DNA from: Larix kaempferi
Taxonomy: Eukaryota; Streptophyta; Pinopsida; Pinales; Pinaceae
NCBI GenBank assembly: GCA_027924585.1
Contig: BSBM01000762.1
Coordinates: 11,256,501-11,320,500, forward strand
Reading direction: 5' to 3'
Length of the DNA: 64,000 bases
Shown: positions 1 through 10,729 of the stretch, piece by piece
Layout: each line of letters starts with the position of its first letter
Numbering within the stretch: position 1 is the first letter of the stretch
The notes under the pieces: generated by a model
What the model was told of the DNA's origin: nothing
Seen by the model: the letters and a program-made list of their open reading frames with translations, nothing else
Database searches by the model: none
Position numbers and translations under genes: made by a program

Positions 1-229
1 TGCATGGTCCCATACGCTGGGATCTTCATCTTTTATTGGTTCAATATACCTGCATCCCTCAGTCGGATCCAACGGGGCTATGACTCTAAGATCACGATTT
101 TCAAAATTCATCATCCGCTTCTTAAAGTTGATAACTGCTGCACTATCGTTATCCCATCCAATCCCCAACAACGCGGGATAGGAGATTCCCCCTTCAACTA
201 CTTCGATCACATCGAAATCAACGTAGGTC
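1..229 (-). pseudogene. Protease C-terminal fragment, third copy of the array (cut by window edge)
   Basis: The minus strand encodes the C-terminal half of the retroviral-type aspartic protease (the VDFDVIEVVEGG-type stretch and the following hydrophobic strand), nearly identical to 2920-3145. It is joined in frame at its upstream side to integrase zinc-finger sequence. The catalytic Asp motif is not part of the duplicated segment, so this copy could not be an active protease even if open. Confidence 0.75.
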
Positions 230-3145
230 CGCGCATAACCTGTTGCATCATTGTGAAGCGTGGGTGACCAAAGCCCTGCGTGAAGCACCTTCTTGGCAGT
301 CAAACGACGCCATAGTGCCCCCCAACCACACCTGCATGTGCTTCTGACAAGATCTTCCCTTGTTCATGAGGCAAGATGCAACACCTCAATATCTCGTCTG
401 ATCCCAGTTTGTATAACTCACCTGCAATCAGCTGGAAATCTGTGGCCTTGACCACCAACTGTTTCTTCTGACTGGTGGTAAATCCCTCCGATGCGGTACC
501 TGTCGCCAAAAAGTGAAGGATATCTTCATAGTAGTCATCAGCTATTTCAACCTTAAACAGTTGCGCATTAGGAAACCTGTCTTCAATGTTGGTTGGCTCC
601 TCTCCTGTCTCAATCTGCTACAGATGATCTGTGACTGCATTCAAACGTCCTGGCTTCACAATCACTTAAAAATCGAACTCTCGAAACAGAAGTAGCCAAC
701 GACATATCTTCCCCCCAACACAGGCTTATTGACCAGATATTTTAATGCAGAGTGATCTGTGAACATTTTAAAGCGTCCTCCCAACAAGTAGTGCCGAAAC
801 TTCTGCAGTGCATAGACCATCGCCAGACCCTCCCTCTCTGTCGTTGTATAGTTCCTTTCTACAGATGACAACTTTCGACTTGCAAACGCAATGGGGTGAT
901 CCAAATCCCCCTCCCCAGGTTGCGCAAGCACCACTCCTAACGAAATCGATGATGCATCAATGTGGACATGGAATTCCTTATTCCAGTCCAAAAATACTAG
1001 TATTGGCGCTGAAGCCATCTTAGCCTTCAAAGTTTCAAAACTAACTTGACATTCATGACTCCACTGAAATACCGCATCTTTCTTTAGCAACTTCTCCATA
1101 GGGGCCGTGATTGCTGCATAACCCCTGATGAACTTGCGATAATACCCAGTGTGTCCGAACGTCGCTCTCAATTGCTTGACGTTAGTCGGCGGTGTTAAGC
1201 CCAGAATGAGCGTAATTTTTGTTGGGTTGACTAATAATCCCTGTTTGCACACAATGTGACCCAGTAATATTCCAAATGGTGCACAAAAGATGCACTTCTT
1301 CAATTTCAGCGATATCTGATGTTGTCGACAGTGCTCCAACATCAACTGTAGATTTGCCAGATGATCGTTGATCAAGCCATAAACTGTCCAGTCATCCATG
1401 TACACATACAAAAACCTCTGGATGAAATCCCAGAAAGCAGCAATGACAACCCACGAGAATATCGCCGGTGCATTCTTTAATCCAAACGGAATCACTGTGT
1501 ACTGAAAACAACCCCATTCTGTAACAAAAGTTGTCTTATGGCAGTCTTCTTTCGCGATGCGGATCTGATGATAGCCAGAGAACCCATCCGTGAAAGAATA
1601 CATCTCTTGGCCACCTATGCCTTCTAACACCTCATCAGTGAACGGGGTCGGGAAGGGATCATGCAGGCAGGCGTCATTCAACTTCCTCAAATCGACACAA
1701 ATGCGCACTTCGTCGATCTTCTTGTCCTGCACCACCATAGGACTGATCCAATCCGACTCCTCAACTGGTTCAATAATACCAACATCCAACATGCGATCAA
1801 GTTCTACCTTGACCGTTTCCTTATGGCGCGGATTCAGTTGATATGGTTGCTGCCTGATTGGTTTAGCATCTAGCTTCAATGGGATTTTCATCTCCCCATC
1901 GCCCAAGATGCCCTTCATTTCAGAAAAATTAGTAGGGAACAGGTCTTGGAATTCATGTAGCAAGTCTATGACCTTCCCCATCATCTCATCATCCCAATAG
2001 TCCCCAACATTCGTGATCTTTGGACTGTCCTCTGTCCCAATATTGACCTTATGGAGCTTTAGCGGCTGATTGATCGGATCACTTGGCGCATCAGGTGCTA
2101 CAACATCGTGACTTTCTTCAGACTTCAGAATATTGACATTCTGCGGATCATCACCATCTTCTGGCCCACGAGTGATATTATAACATTCCATCATGGACCA
2201 CATCTTGCAGTGCGCATGTAGATCCGTAGGATATGCCACTGGAAAAACCTTCAGAACTACGTCGCGGATGAGCTGCAAAGCATTATGGACATTTGGGTTG
2301 GCATCCGCGAAGTTGAACGTATGAGTAAAATAAACTGTCAACTCCAACCAAGTGGTAATTTCTCCTTGTAATTCAGCTGTAGTATACCATGATCGCGGCA
2401 TCTCGTTTAGCGTATGGACGAAGGCATGAACCCACTCATCCTTGGGTCGCGATGCCCACAACATCTGACATTCCATCAAATGACTTCCAGGGTCATTCCG
2501 TCCATCGTATTTTCGTGTATGGTAAACTTCAGTGTCTCCAAAGTGAACCACCATCAATCTCTGGCACTGCGACCATCAATCGATTGATTTCTTATGTGTC
2601 GCCCACTAGAGTGTTGGAGCAGCCTTGAGTGCTTCCTCCAATGCCAGCAATCGCTGTGGTTCTGAAACCTTTTCTTTGAACGCCACAAGAAATGAAGACA
2701 AGCCGGGAAACCCTTCGTATACAGGCAGTGCAACAGTCTCAGTCGTAACACAACATAATGACTGCGTGACTAATCCACACTTGCGGAGCGACACCTCATG
2801 CAAGCGATTCTGCCAATTTTCTAATGCTTCGTTAGAGTCGGAAGACACAGAGCTGAAGCTGTGCCACCTAAGCTCACCATCGGCAGTTGGATGAATATAA
2901 TCTTCTGAAATATTGTATTCATGGTCCCATACGCTGGGATCTTTGTCTTTTACTGGTTCAATATACCTACATCCCTCAGCCGGATCCAACGGGGCTATGA
3001 CTCTGAGATTGTGGTTTTCAAAATTCATCATCCACTTCTTAAGGTTGATAACTGCTGCACTATCGTTATCCCATCCAATCCCCATCAATGTGGGATAGGA
3101 GATTCCCCCTTCAACTACTTCGATCACATCGAAATCAACGTAGGT
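230..3145 (-). pseudogene. Array unit A: protease tail, Gag-like modules, RT, RNase H, integrase N-terminus
   Basis: Read from 3145 leftwards, this unit holds the protease tail, two Gag-like modules, RT, RNase H and the integrase zinc-binding start. Two lesions interrupt it. A TAG at about 2600 replaces the first Trp of the ARWW-type motif, which unit B keeps as TRWW. One base is lost from a run of cytosines at about 711-716 (six here, seven in unit B), which shifts the frame after the RNase H. Beyond that shift the other frame continues with the RNase H-integrase connection and the HHCC start (300-509). The unit stops before the CxxC half of the zinc finger because the array junction lies there. 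Confidence 0.8.
662..2557 (-). CDS. Reverse transcriptase-RNase H ORF of unit A (631 codons), fragment of a gypsy Pol
   Basis: This is the longest open frame in the left gypsy element. Residues about 1-85 are the second Gag-like module (YDGRNDP, EWVHAFVHTL, then W and F positions). Residues 86-190 are an acidic linker, and RT spans about 200-420. The polymerase active site YMDD is intact at residues 386-389 (bases 1391-1402), and the fingers motif RICVDLRKLND is present. RNase H lies at about 520-620, with HIDASS and TDHSALKYL. The first Met is only the first one after an upstream TAG, so the natural protein was longer. The last 17 residues are a frameshift tail. Without an intact protease or integrase the product would not support transposition by itself; expression is unknown. 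Confidence 0.75.
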   Translation of the reverse strand: MMVVHFGDTEVYHTRKYDGRNDPGSHLMECQMLWASRPKDEWVHAFVHTLNEMPRSWYTTAELQGEITTWLELTVYFTHTFNFADANPNVHNALQLIRDVVLKVFPVAYPTDLHAHCKMWSMMECYNITRGPEDGDDPQNVNILKSEESHDVVAPDAPSDPINQPLKLHKVNIGTEDSPKITNVGDYWDDEMMGKVIDLLHEFQDLFPTNFSEMKGILGDGEMKIPLKLDAKPIRQQPYQLNPRHKETVKVELDRMLDVGIIEPVEESDWISPMVVQDKKIDEVRICVDLRKLNDACLHDPFPTPFTDEVLEGIGGQEMYSFTDGFSGYHQIRIAKEDCHKTTFVTEWGCFQYTVIPFGLKNAPAIFSWVVIAAFWDFIQRFLYVYMDDWTVYGLINDHLANLQLMLEHCRQHQISLKLKKCIFCAPFGILLGHIVCKQGLLVNPTKITLILGLTPPTNVKQLRATFGHTGYYRKFIRGYAAITAPMEKLLKKDAVFQWSHECQVSFETLKAKMASAPILVFLDWNKEFHVHIDASSISLGVVLAQPGEGDLDHPIAFASRKLSSVERNYTTTEREGLAMVYALQKFRHYLLGGRFKMFTDHSALKYLVNKPVLGGRYVVGYFCFESSIFK

Positions 3146-3220
3146 CCGCACGTAACCTGTTGCATCATTGTGAAGCGTGGGTGACCAAAGCCTTGCACGA
3201 AGCACCTTCTTGGCAGTCAA
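2606..3220 (-). CDS. Chimeric ORF: integrase zinc-finger start fused in frame to protease and Gag-like module (204 codons)
   Basis: The first ~24 residues match the integrase N-terminal region (MTAKKVLRARLWSP; compare the plus-strand element near 58084). After DATGYV the sequence switches without a frame change to the protease tail (TYVDFDVIEVVEGG, then a LxGIGxDND stretch). It ends in the first Gag-like module with ALEEALKAAPT, just before a TAG. The fusion point is the tandem-array junction and occurs identically near base 229. No family member is expected to have this domain order, so it is best read as a rearrangement product that stayed open by chance. Confidence 0.7.
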   Translation of the reverse strand: MTAKKVLRARLWSPTLHNDATGYVRTYVDFDVIEVVEGGISYPTLMGIGWDNDSAAVINLKKWMMNFENHNLRVIAPLDPAEGCRYIEPVKDKDPSVWDHEYNISEDYIHPTADGELRWHSFSSVSSDSNEALENWQNRLHEVSLRKCGLVTQSLCCVTTETVALPVYEGFPGLSSFLVAFKEKVSEPQRLLALEEALKAAPTL

Positions 3221-5582
3221 ACGACGCCATAGTGCCCCCCAACCACCCCTGCATGTGCTTCTGACAAGATCTTCCCTTGTTCATGAGGCAAGACGCAGTG
3301 CCTCAATATCTCATCTGATCCCAGTTTATATAACTCACCTGCAATTAGCTGGAAATCTGCGGCCTTGACCACCAACTGTTTCTTTTGACTGGTGGTAAAT
3401 CCCTCCGGTGCGGTACCTGTCGCCAGAAAGTGAAGGATATCTTCGTAGTAGTCATCAACTATTTCAACCTTAAACAGTTGCGCATCAGGAAACCTGTCTT
3501 CAATGTTGGTTGGCTCATCTCCTGTCTCAATCCGCTACAGATGATCTGTGACTGCATTCAAACGTCCTGGCTTCACAATCACTTAAAAATCGAACTCTCA
3601 AAACAGAAGTAGCCAACGACATATCTTCCCCCCCAACATAGGATTATTGACCAAATATTTTAATGCAGAGTGATCTGTGAACATTTTAAAGTGTCCTCCC
3701 AATAAGTAGTGCCGAAACTTATACAGTGCATAGACCATCGCCAAACCTTCCCTCTCTGTCGTCGTATAGTTCCTTTCTGCAGACAACAACTTTCGACTTG
3801 CAAACGCAATGGGGTGATCCAAATCCCCCTCCCCAGGTTGCGTAAGCACCACTCCCAGCGAAATCGATGATGCATCAACGTGGACATGTAATTCCTTACT
3901 CCAGTCCGAAAATACTAGTATTGCCGCTGAAGCCATCTTAGCCTTCAAAGTTTCAAAACTAACTTGACATTCATGACTCCACTGAAATACCGCATCTTTC
4001 TTCAACAACTTCTCCATAGGGGTCGTGATTGTTGCATAACCCCTGATGAACTTGCGATAATACCCAGTGTGTCCCAACGTCGCTCTCAATTGCTTGACGT
4101 TAGTCGGCGGTGTTAAGCTCAGAATGAGCGTAATTTTTGTTGGGTTGACTAATAATCCCTATTTGCACACAATGTGACCCAGTAATATTCCAAATGGTGC
4201 ACAAAAGATGCACTTCTTCAAGTTCAGCGATATCTGATGTTGTCGACAGTGCTCCAACATCAACCGCAGATTTGCCAGATGATCGTTGATCAAGCCATAA
4301 ACTGTCCAGTCATCCATGTACACCTACAAAAACCTCTGGATGAAATCCCAAAAAGCAGCAACAATAACCAGCGAGAATATCACCGGTGCATTCTTCAATC
4401 CAAACGGCATCACTGTGTACTGAAAACAACCCCATTCTGTCACAAAAGTTGTCTTGTGGCGGTCTTCTTTCGCGATGCGGATCTGATGATAGCTAGAGAA
4501 CCCATCCGTTAAAGAATACATCTCTTGGCCACCTACGCCTTCTAACACCTCATCAGTGAATGGGGTCGGGAAGGGATCATTCAAGCAGGCGTCATTCAAC
4601 TTCCGTAAATCGACACAAATGCACACTTCGTCGATCTTCTTGTCCTACACCACCATAGGACTGATCCAATCTGACTCCTCAATCAGTTCAATAATACCAA
4701 CATCCAACATGCGATCAAGTTCTACCTTGACCCTTTCCTTATGGCGCAGATTCAATCGATATGGTCACTGCCTGATTGGTTTGGCATCTGGCTTCAACGG
4801 GATTTTCATCTCCCCAGATTGCCCAAGATGCCCTTCATTTCAGAAAACTTAGTAGGGAACAGGTCTTGGAATTCATGTAGCAAGTCTGTGACCTTCCCCA
4901 TCATCTCATCATCCCAATAGTCCCCAACATTCATGAACTTTGGACTGTCCTCTGTCCCAATGTTGACCTTATGGAGCTTTAGCGACTGACTGATCGAATC
5001 ACTTGGCGCATCAGGTGCTACAACATCGTGACTTTATTCAGACTCCAAAATATTGACATTCCGCGGATCATCACCATCTTTTTTCCCATGAGTGATATTA
5101 TAACATTCCATCATGGAATACATCTTACAATGTGCATGCGGATCCGCAGGATATGCCACCGGAACAACCTTCAGAACTACGTCGCGGATGAGCTACAAAG
5201 CGTTATGGACATCTGGGTTGGCATCCGTGAAGCTGAACGTATGAGTAAAACAAACTATCAACTCCAATCAAGTGGTAATTTCGCCTCGTAATTCAGCTGC
5301 AATAAACCATGATCGCGACATCTCATCTAGCGTATGGACGAAGGCATGAAACCACTCATCCTTGGGTCGCGATGCCCGCAACATCTAGCATTCCATCAAA
5401 TGACTGCCAGGGTCATTCTGTCCATCTTATTTTCGTGTATGGTAAACTTCGGTGTCGCCAAAGTGAACCGCCATCAATCTCTGGCACTGCGACCATTCGT
5501 CGATTGATTTCTTATGTGTCGCCCACCAGCGTGTTGGAGCAGTCTTGAGTGCTTCCTCCAATGCCAGTAGTCGCTGTGGTTC
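3146..5582 (-). pseudogene. Array unit B: Gag-like module, RT, RNase H, integrase start (broken)
   Basis: This is the second copy of the segment. It keeps TRWW in the first Gag-like module (upstream of 5427), a partial RT frame (4324-4626, with GYHQIRIAKED-like residues) and RNase H (3598-4089, with TDHSALKYL). YMDD is readable at 4311-4322, but a stop lies two codons before it. Further stops and frameshifts separate these pieces. Its upstream part continues at 7171-7659, beyond the inserted solo LTR. Unlike unit A it retains the seven-cytosine run at the RNase H end, so the frame passes into the WLLLF connection before meeting a stop. Confidence 0.75.
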
Positions 5583-7170
5583 TGTTGGATATAACTGACC
5601 TAGAGGTTTTCTATAAGACCCAGGTTCTTTGCGGTTTCCCCCTTGACCAACAAAACCCCTTCGCACCGGCCCTTTTGGCAACAACCTGCGAGCAGGTTGA
5701 GGTCTCACCCAAGGTGTATCTATGGGGTACTGCGGAATCAGGTTTCCACAGTAAGTGATGAGTTGAATAGCTGAACGTACTGCGCAGTGCAGGATAGGGA
5801 AGGTGCGTTGCGAGACAAGACTACGCGACGCGCAATGAGATATGTGCTGCGTGACTTCTACTGAAACTGCGAATAATGCAGCTTTATTCTATACTTGGAT
5901 TATCTTGAAAACTCTTAAGGCACTGAAACGAATATCACTCATCCATTTGTTCAGGCGCTTAACTGACTATTCCTCTAACACTCCTTCGTTAATTTAGGAT
6001 GTTGCGATTTGAACATATATGACTCATATAATCCACCGTTATGCATTCCTTTACTGCTTATAAGAAAGTGCTTAACCAAATGATTGATTCACTGTCTTCA
6101 AACACAACACTAAATGTTCACCATTCATCTATTCATACAGAACTTAACCTATCATTTCCATACCTCTTCTGGTGGAAAATGCATATCAAAGTTCTCTCAT
6201 AACAACATGCAAGGAAACATCTAGACATTTAATTACAGAAAACACAAATAATCATTCATCCATAAACACAATCGCACAACACAATGGTTAACGTGGTTCA
6301 CTTCCCAGGATGGAAATCTAAGTCCACAAGAACGGTTGGTAATATATTTCTTTAAAAGGGATGGGGACAACTGTTCTTAGTCTGCGCACTCAGCTGCAGA
6401 CTTCCCTTCCTCTCAGACAGGTCTCTGCGCACACAACTGCAGAGCCTTTACAATCTTCTCAACTCAAGGGGATTTTTCAATACAACAATCCAAAATTGTA
6501 ACAGCAGAAAGTAAAGAGTAACCCCATCCCATACAAAATTGTCTTCTTAAATAGATCATGCCCGAAGGTCATGTCTTTACAATGCTGAAGACCTAACCCA
6601 CAAACCCTTAGGGTTTACAAAACTGTGTCGGTTTCCCTAAACCGGCTTGCTGGCATCTGGTAGCGTCTGCTTCATCGTGGCGGTTCTCCACGTCTTCATT
6701 CTGTCGCTATCGGCCTCCCTATCGCACGCGTGCCAACAGGTCGCTTTCTCTGAACCGTTCATCTCTAATGGTTTCGCCCACCAGGCGTGCCAAGCCATTG
6801 CTTTCTCTGAACTGTCCTTTCCTTAACCAACTCGTGCATTGGTTGCCTTCTTGATTTGCTCATATCCGCCGCTTGGCACTCCTGGAGCATCTTTCCCAAA
6901 AATAGGCTACTACCGGTCTGACCGATACCTGTACTTGTCCTTCATCCAGCATTCCGCTTTGCTGGCTCCACGTGGCCTCCTATCTCTGTAGCACTGCTTC
7001 TGCACAGTACTGATCTTCACAGTATCGATCAAAACATGGTTACTGCGTGCATCTTCGCAGCATCCCCAGTACTTAGCCAAATTTCCATTTTTTTCGGAGC
7101 TGCGCTCAGCTCAGGTTCTTTTGCCTTAAAAAATGTTACCAAAAATGGATCAGTTGGGCCAGGCCCAACA
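5583..7170 (-). mobile_element. Solo LTR of the large gypsy family, inserted in array unit B
   Basis: The 1,588-bp segment begins TGTTGG and ends CCAACA. It interrupts a continuous coding segment: unit A reads straight through the equivalent site near 2660. The flanks are GGTTC before and TTTTC after, an eroded 5-bp target duplication. Read on the minus strand it starts TGTTGGGCCTGGCCCAA, like both LTRs of the 46299-64000 element, and its far end matches that element's LTR end at 52026-52200. It carries the same paired CTGCAG...GTGCGCAG repeats (about 6395-6455) and a TATTTAA box (about 6547-6553). No internal sequence accompanies it, so it is a solo LTR left by LTR-LTR recombination. Confidence 0.85.
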
Positions 7171-10100
7171 TTTTCTGAAACCTTTTCTTCGAACGCCACA
7201 AGAAACTCAGACAAGCCGGGCAACCCTTCGAATACTGGCAGTGCAACAGTCTCAGTCGCAACACAACATAATGACTGCGTGACTAATCCACACTTCCGGA
7301 GTGACACCTCATGCAAGCGATTCTGCCAATTTTCTAACGCTTCGTCAGAGTCGAAAGACGCAGAGTTAAATCTGCGCCACCCAAGCTCACCGTCGGCAGT
7401 CGGATGAATATAATCTTCTGAAATATTGTATGCATGGTCCCGTTTTCTGGGATCTTCATCTTTTACTGGTTCAATATACTTGCGTCCCTCAGCCGGATCC
7501 AACGAGGCTGTGACTCTGAGATCGCGGTTTTCAAAATTCATCATCCGCTTCTTAAAGTTGATAACTGCTGCATTATCGTTAGCGCATCCAATCCCCAACA
7601 ATGCGGGATAGGAGCTTCCCCCTTCAACTACTTTGATCACATTGAAATCAACGTAGGTCTTCATTCCCTCAATGTCCACAACCAGGCGTGGAACTCTCCC
7701 GATTGGTGTCACCTTGGCCTGATTAGCCAGCCGAAGCTGTACAGGAGACCAACTTAACGTGGGACTCCCCATTTTCTGCCAGGCATGCTAATTAGTTAAG
7801 ATGTTGACATCCGAACCAAGATATAGAATAACCGAATCAACTTCATAGTCTCCAATTTGAATGTACATGTGCATCTCCTTACCTGTCTTCCACCGCTGTA
7901 AGGATTTCACCGTAGACTCTTGACGTCCCCTGGCTGGTCCCTGCAACAATCCCTCGATCTTGACAAGAGCATTAGGATCCCTTGTTAGCGATAAACAACT
8001 CTCAAAGAATTTCTGCAAGGTTCCGGACTGCCGCGATGGACCAGCCTCTGAAGTGGCATAAAAAACAGGAGGCATATCACAAACAATGGCCTTACCGCGA
8101 TCTTTTTCCATCGCACATCGCGCCTGAAAGAATGCATCACGGTTGGAATCAATGTCAAATGACACCTTCTTCCGTCTTGCTAACCCGATGAGTGGATGTG
8201 GGCTATCCTCTCCTATTGTTGTACCTCCCCGAGTGATAACGGTGATAGCAACATCTTGTGGTCTTGGCTCCGCAGAAATTGTTGCGATAGTCGCGCCCTG
8301 AGTCTAATTTAGTGGCAGATTCACAGGTTGGTTCACATTTTGGTTAGCATTCTGATTTGAACACTGGTTCTGATTCTGCATGGGTTGCTGCACTTGATTT
8401 TGCTCTGGTTGTTGTACTTGATTCTGGTTCTACAGTTGCGAAACATTCCCCGCTTCCCATCTCGCAATCAACTGTGGGCAGTTTTCCACAGTGTGATCTG
8501 TAACAAAACAAAACGTACACTGCGTCTGTAATTGTGGGAAATCTCGCTGGTAGTGTCCCCATACCCCGCATTGATAGCACTAAACAGGTCCTCGACCTCC
8601 TCGTCCTCCTCCACGACCAAATCCTCCGCCATGTCCTCCCCGGAATCCTCCCTGCTGCTGGTACTGCGGTTGATTGAACTGTTGCTGCATAGGATTCGGT
8701 TGCATGCCTTGCCCTCGCTGCACATACTGTGGTTTTTGAACGTATTATGGTTGATGTGGAGCCATTTGCATGGGAGCATATTGTGTCATAAACCGTTGTG
8801 GTACAAACTGCACCTGCGGTTGAGGTAGCGGCTGGGCTACTTGTGGCCGTGGTTGTGGTTGTTGTACGACACGATGGTCGTCCTTCACATAGAATGCATT
8901 GTACGTTCTCTCATGAAGTAACCCTTATGCATGAAAATATTTGTCTTCATGTCCCACGGATTTGCAGAATGTACAGTACATATTCATCGGTTTTGTGACC
9001 ATCTTCTGCCTATATTGACATTCCTCATGACGGTGCCCATATACCTGACAGATGCGACACCACGGCATACCCCCTCCACTCAATGAATTTGGTGCTCCTG
9101 AAACAAGATAATTGCGGAAGTCAGGGCAATTATCCTTAGTGTGCCCCTCTCCTCAACATCGCGTACACCATACTTCTTCAGGTTGTTCCTTGCCCTTCTT
9201 AAGATCTTGCAGCTGTATGGTCAAGTTGGCCAGCTGCGTCTGAATTTGTGACATACCAGCTGCATTCTCACCAATCGACGAAACTTCCAACCACATTGCA
9301 ATCTCCAGAGCTTCACTTGGTGTTGTAATGTTATGTTGCATCAACGGTAATCGAATGTGTGGGAGCAATGCCACGATGAACCATTCTTTGTGTTGGATAG
9401 TGCTCATGTCGAAGTTGACCCTTGCCATCAATGTTTTGAATTGCTGGTCAAAATCCCACATAGTTTCATTGGGATACTGCTTAATCTCTTTTATTTCTGT
9501 AATATATCGCGCTTCAGATTTGGTTTTTTTGAACTCCGTAATCAACCCAGCTCGAACTTCATCTAGTGTCTTGTCTGGAGCGCCGACAGGAACCTGCACA
9601 AACTTCATAAACCAGTCTAATGCGCGACCCCGAAGGGTTGTCCCCAGTTGTCCTTTCTTAGCATTATCATCAGTAATTTGCTTTACAGTCCATACTGCTT
9701 CACATAAAAACTAGTACTGCTCAAGATTATCTGTTCCATTTCCGTGGAATAGCGGTAACTTTGTATCCTCGCCCACCATCCTGGGTGTCCTTCCTTTGGT
9801 CGCTGAGCTACTAGCAATTAACTTCTGTTGACTTGATGAGCACGGTGGTGTCAAAGTTGTATTTCTTACTGGATGAGAGATAGTGAGAGGAAGTGTGGGC
9901 ACGTTGCTGCTGGGGTTTGGTCCTGCCTCTATCCTGGGCGTAGCCTGGTTGTCCTTGTTTGAACTGTGAGGTCGCTTCGTCTCGTGTGGTCTTCCTTCGC
10001 GGCCTTACGTTTCGATTGCAGCAGGACCTTTTCCTGTCCTCTGCCTCTTTTCCTGTCGAAACCTTGCTCCTCCCCTTGTAAGACCACTCTCTTCCTCGGC

Positions 10101-10685
10101 TTCCCTCACAGTCTCGTCATGACCTACACCCATCTACCCCTTATCATTCCATGTACCTCCCCACCACTGTCGCGGTACCCACGGCCTCCACCCACCAGGG
10201 TTTTTACTAATCCAGATGCATCTTCAATATACCCTTCTCGCAAATGAGCATCTTAATGGACAGCTGTAGCGACGACAGAAACCTTCCCCGTGGTCCGCGG
10301 AAGAAATGTCTTTCAGCTTCACTATAAGACTTGTTCGTATCAACCACAAATTCAGTGATATAGCCTTCGAGTATGCTATCGAGCCAAACTTCGAGAGCTC
10401 ACGACGCTTTGTTGTCAACTTCCTGTAGCTCCTGGATCAGCTCTGGGGTCCAGGTAGTTGGTTCACCACTTGGAAGTTCCTCTTCTAAAAGGTCAACTTT
10501 GCCAACCACTCAAACAAGATGACTGGGAATTCGCAGAAAAAATATTTGTGCATACCGTTGTGAATGTACCTTTCCACCCACTGATCTACCGTCAGTCGAG
10601 GGTTCTGGTTTTCTTTTTCAACAAATTCTTGCAACTTCTGATCAAACCAGGCTTGTATTTTTGGTTGCATCGGATGCCACAACAT
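7171..10685 (-). pseudogene. Gag and protease part of gypsy element G1
   Basis: Translation starts near 10685 (MLWHPM, just after the primer site). It passes a proline-rich stretch and reaches the capsid-like core at about 9153-9900 (LPLFHGN, ITEIKEIKQ, QHKEWF). Five CCHC-type zinc knuckles follow between 9170 and 8480 (CTRC, CRIC, CTFC, CYQC, CTFC), interspersed with Gln/Gly/Arg-rich sequence. The protease lies at 8165-7171. Its active-site motif reads YLGSDVN at 7810-7823, so the catalytic Asp codon has become Tyr; the plus-strand copy has DLGSEVN. Gag and protease share one frame apart from scattered stops, which suggests a single Gag-Pol ORF originally. The segment ends inside the first Gag-like module where the solo LTR is inserted. 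Confidence 0.8.
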
Positions 10686-10714
10686 ATCCTCCTTTCACTT
10701 CGCACTACGGTCCT

Positions 10715-10727
10715 GGCAACAGAACCA
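10715..10727 (-). other. Primer binding site of element G1
   Basis: Two bases beyond the 5' LTR end, the minus strand reads TGGTTCTGTTGCC. It starts with the TGG that pairs with a tRNA CCA end. It resembles the tRNA-Asp-type site TGGCGCCGTTGCC used by several plant gypsy lineages, not the initiator-Met site of the copia elements here. The exact tRNA is not certain. Confidence 0.55.
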
Positions 10728-10729
10728 TT

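Larger units (their letters stand above)
1..7659 (-). repeat. Tandem array of a 2.92-kb protease-to-integrase segment (at least 2.5 copies)
   Basis: The protease tail recurs at 1-229, 2640-3145 and 7171-7659, and the RT/RNase H block at about 660-1900 and 3600-4850. The copy junction is the same both times: integrase zinc-finger sequence runs directly into protease sequence at about 229/230 and 3145/3146. At the homologous site in the rightmost copy (7659) the sequence instead continues into normal upstream protease. Unit A is 2,916 bp (230-3145). Unit B is 3146-5582 plus 7171-7659, about 2,921 bp once the solo LTR and its target duplication are removed. Units A and B differ at about 9 of 147 bases near their RNase H ends, so the duplication is not recent. 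The leftmost protease copy continues beyond base 1. Confidence 0.85.

Noticed and set aside
2921-3184. Plus-strand frames of 87-107 codons repeated at 4-267, 2921-3184 and 7434-7757
   Set aside because: They are the antisense of the protease tail on the minus strand, where the translation matches a known domain.
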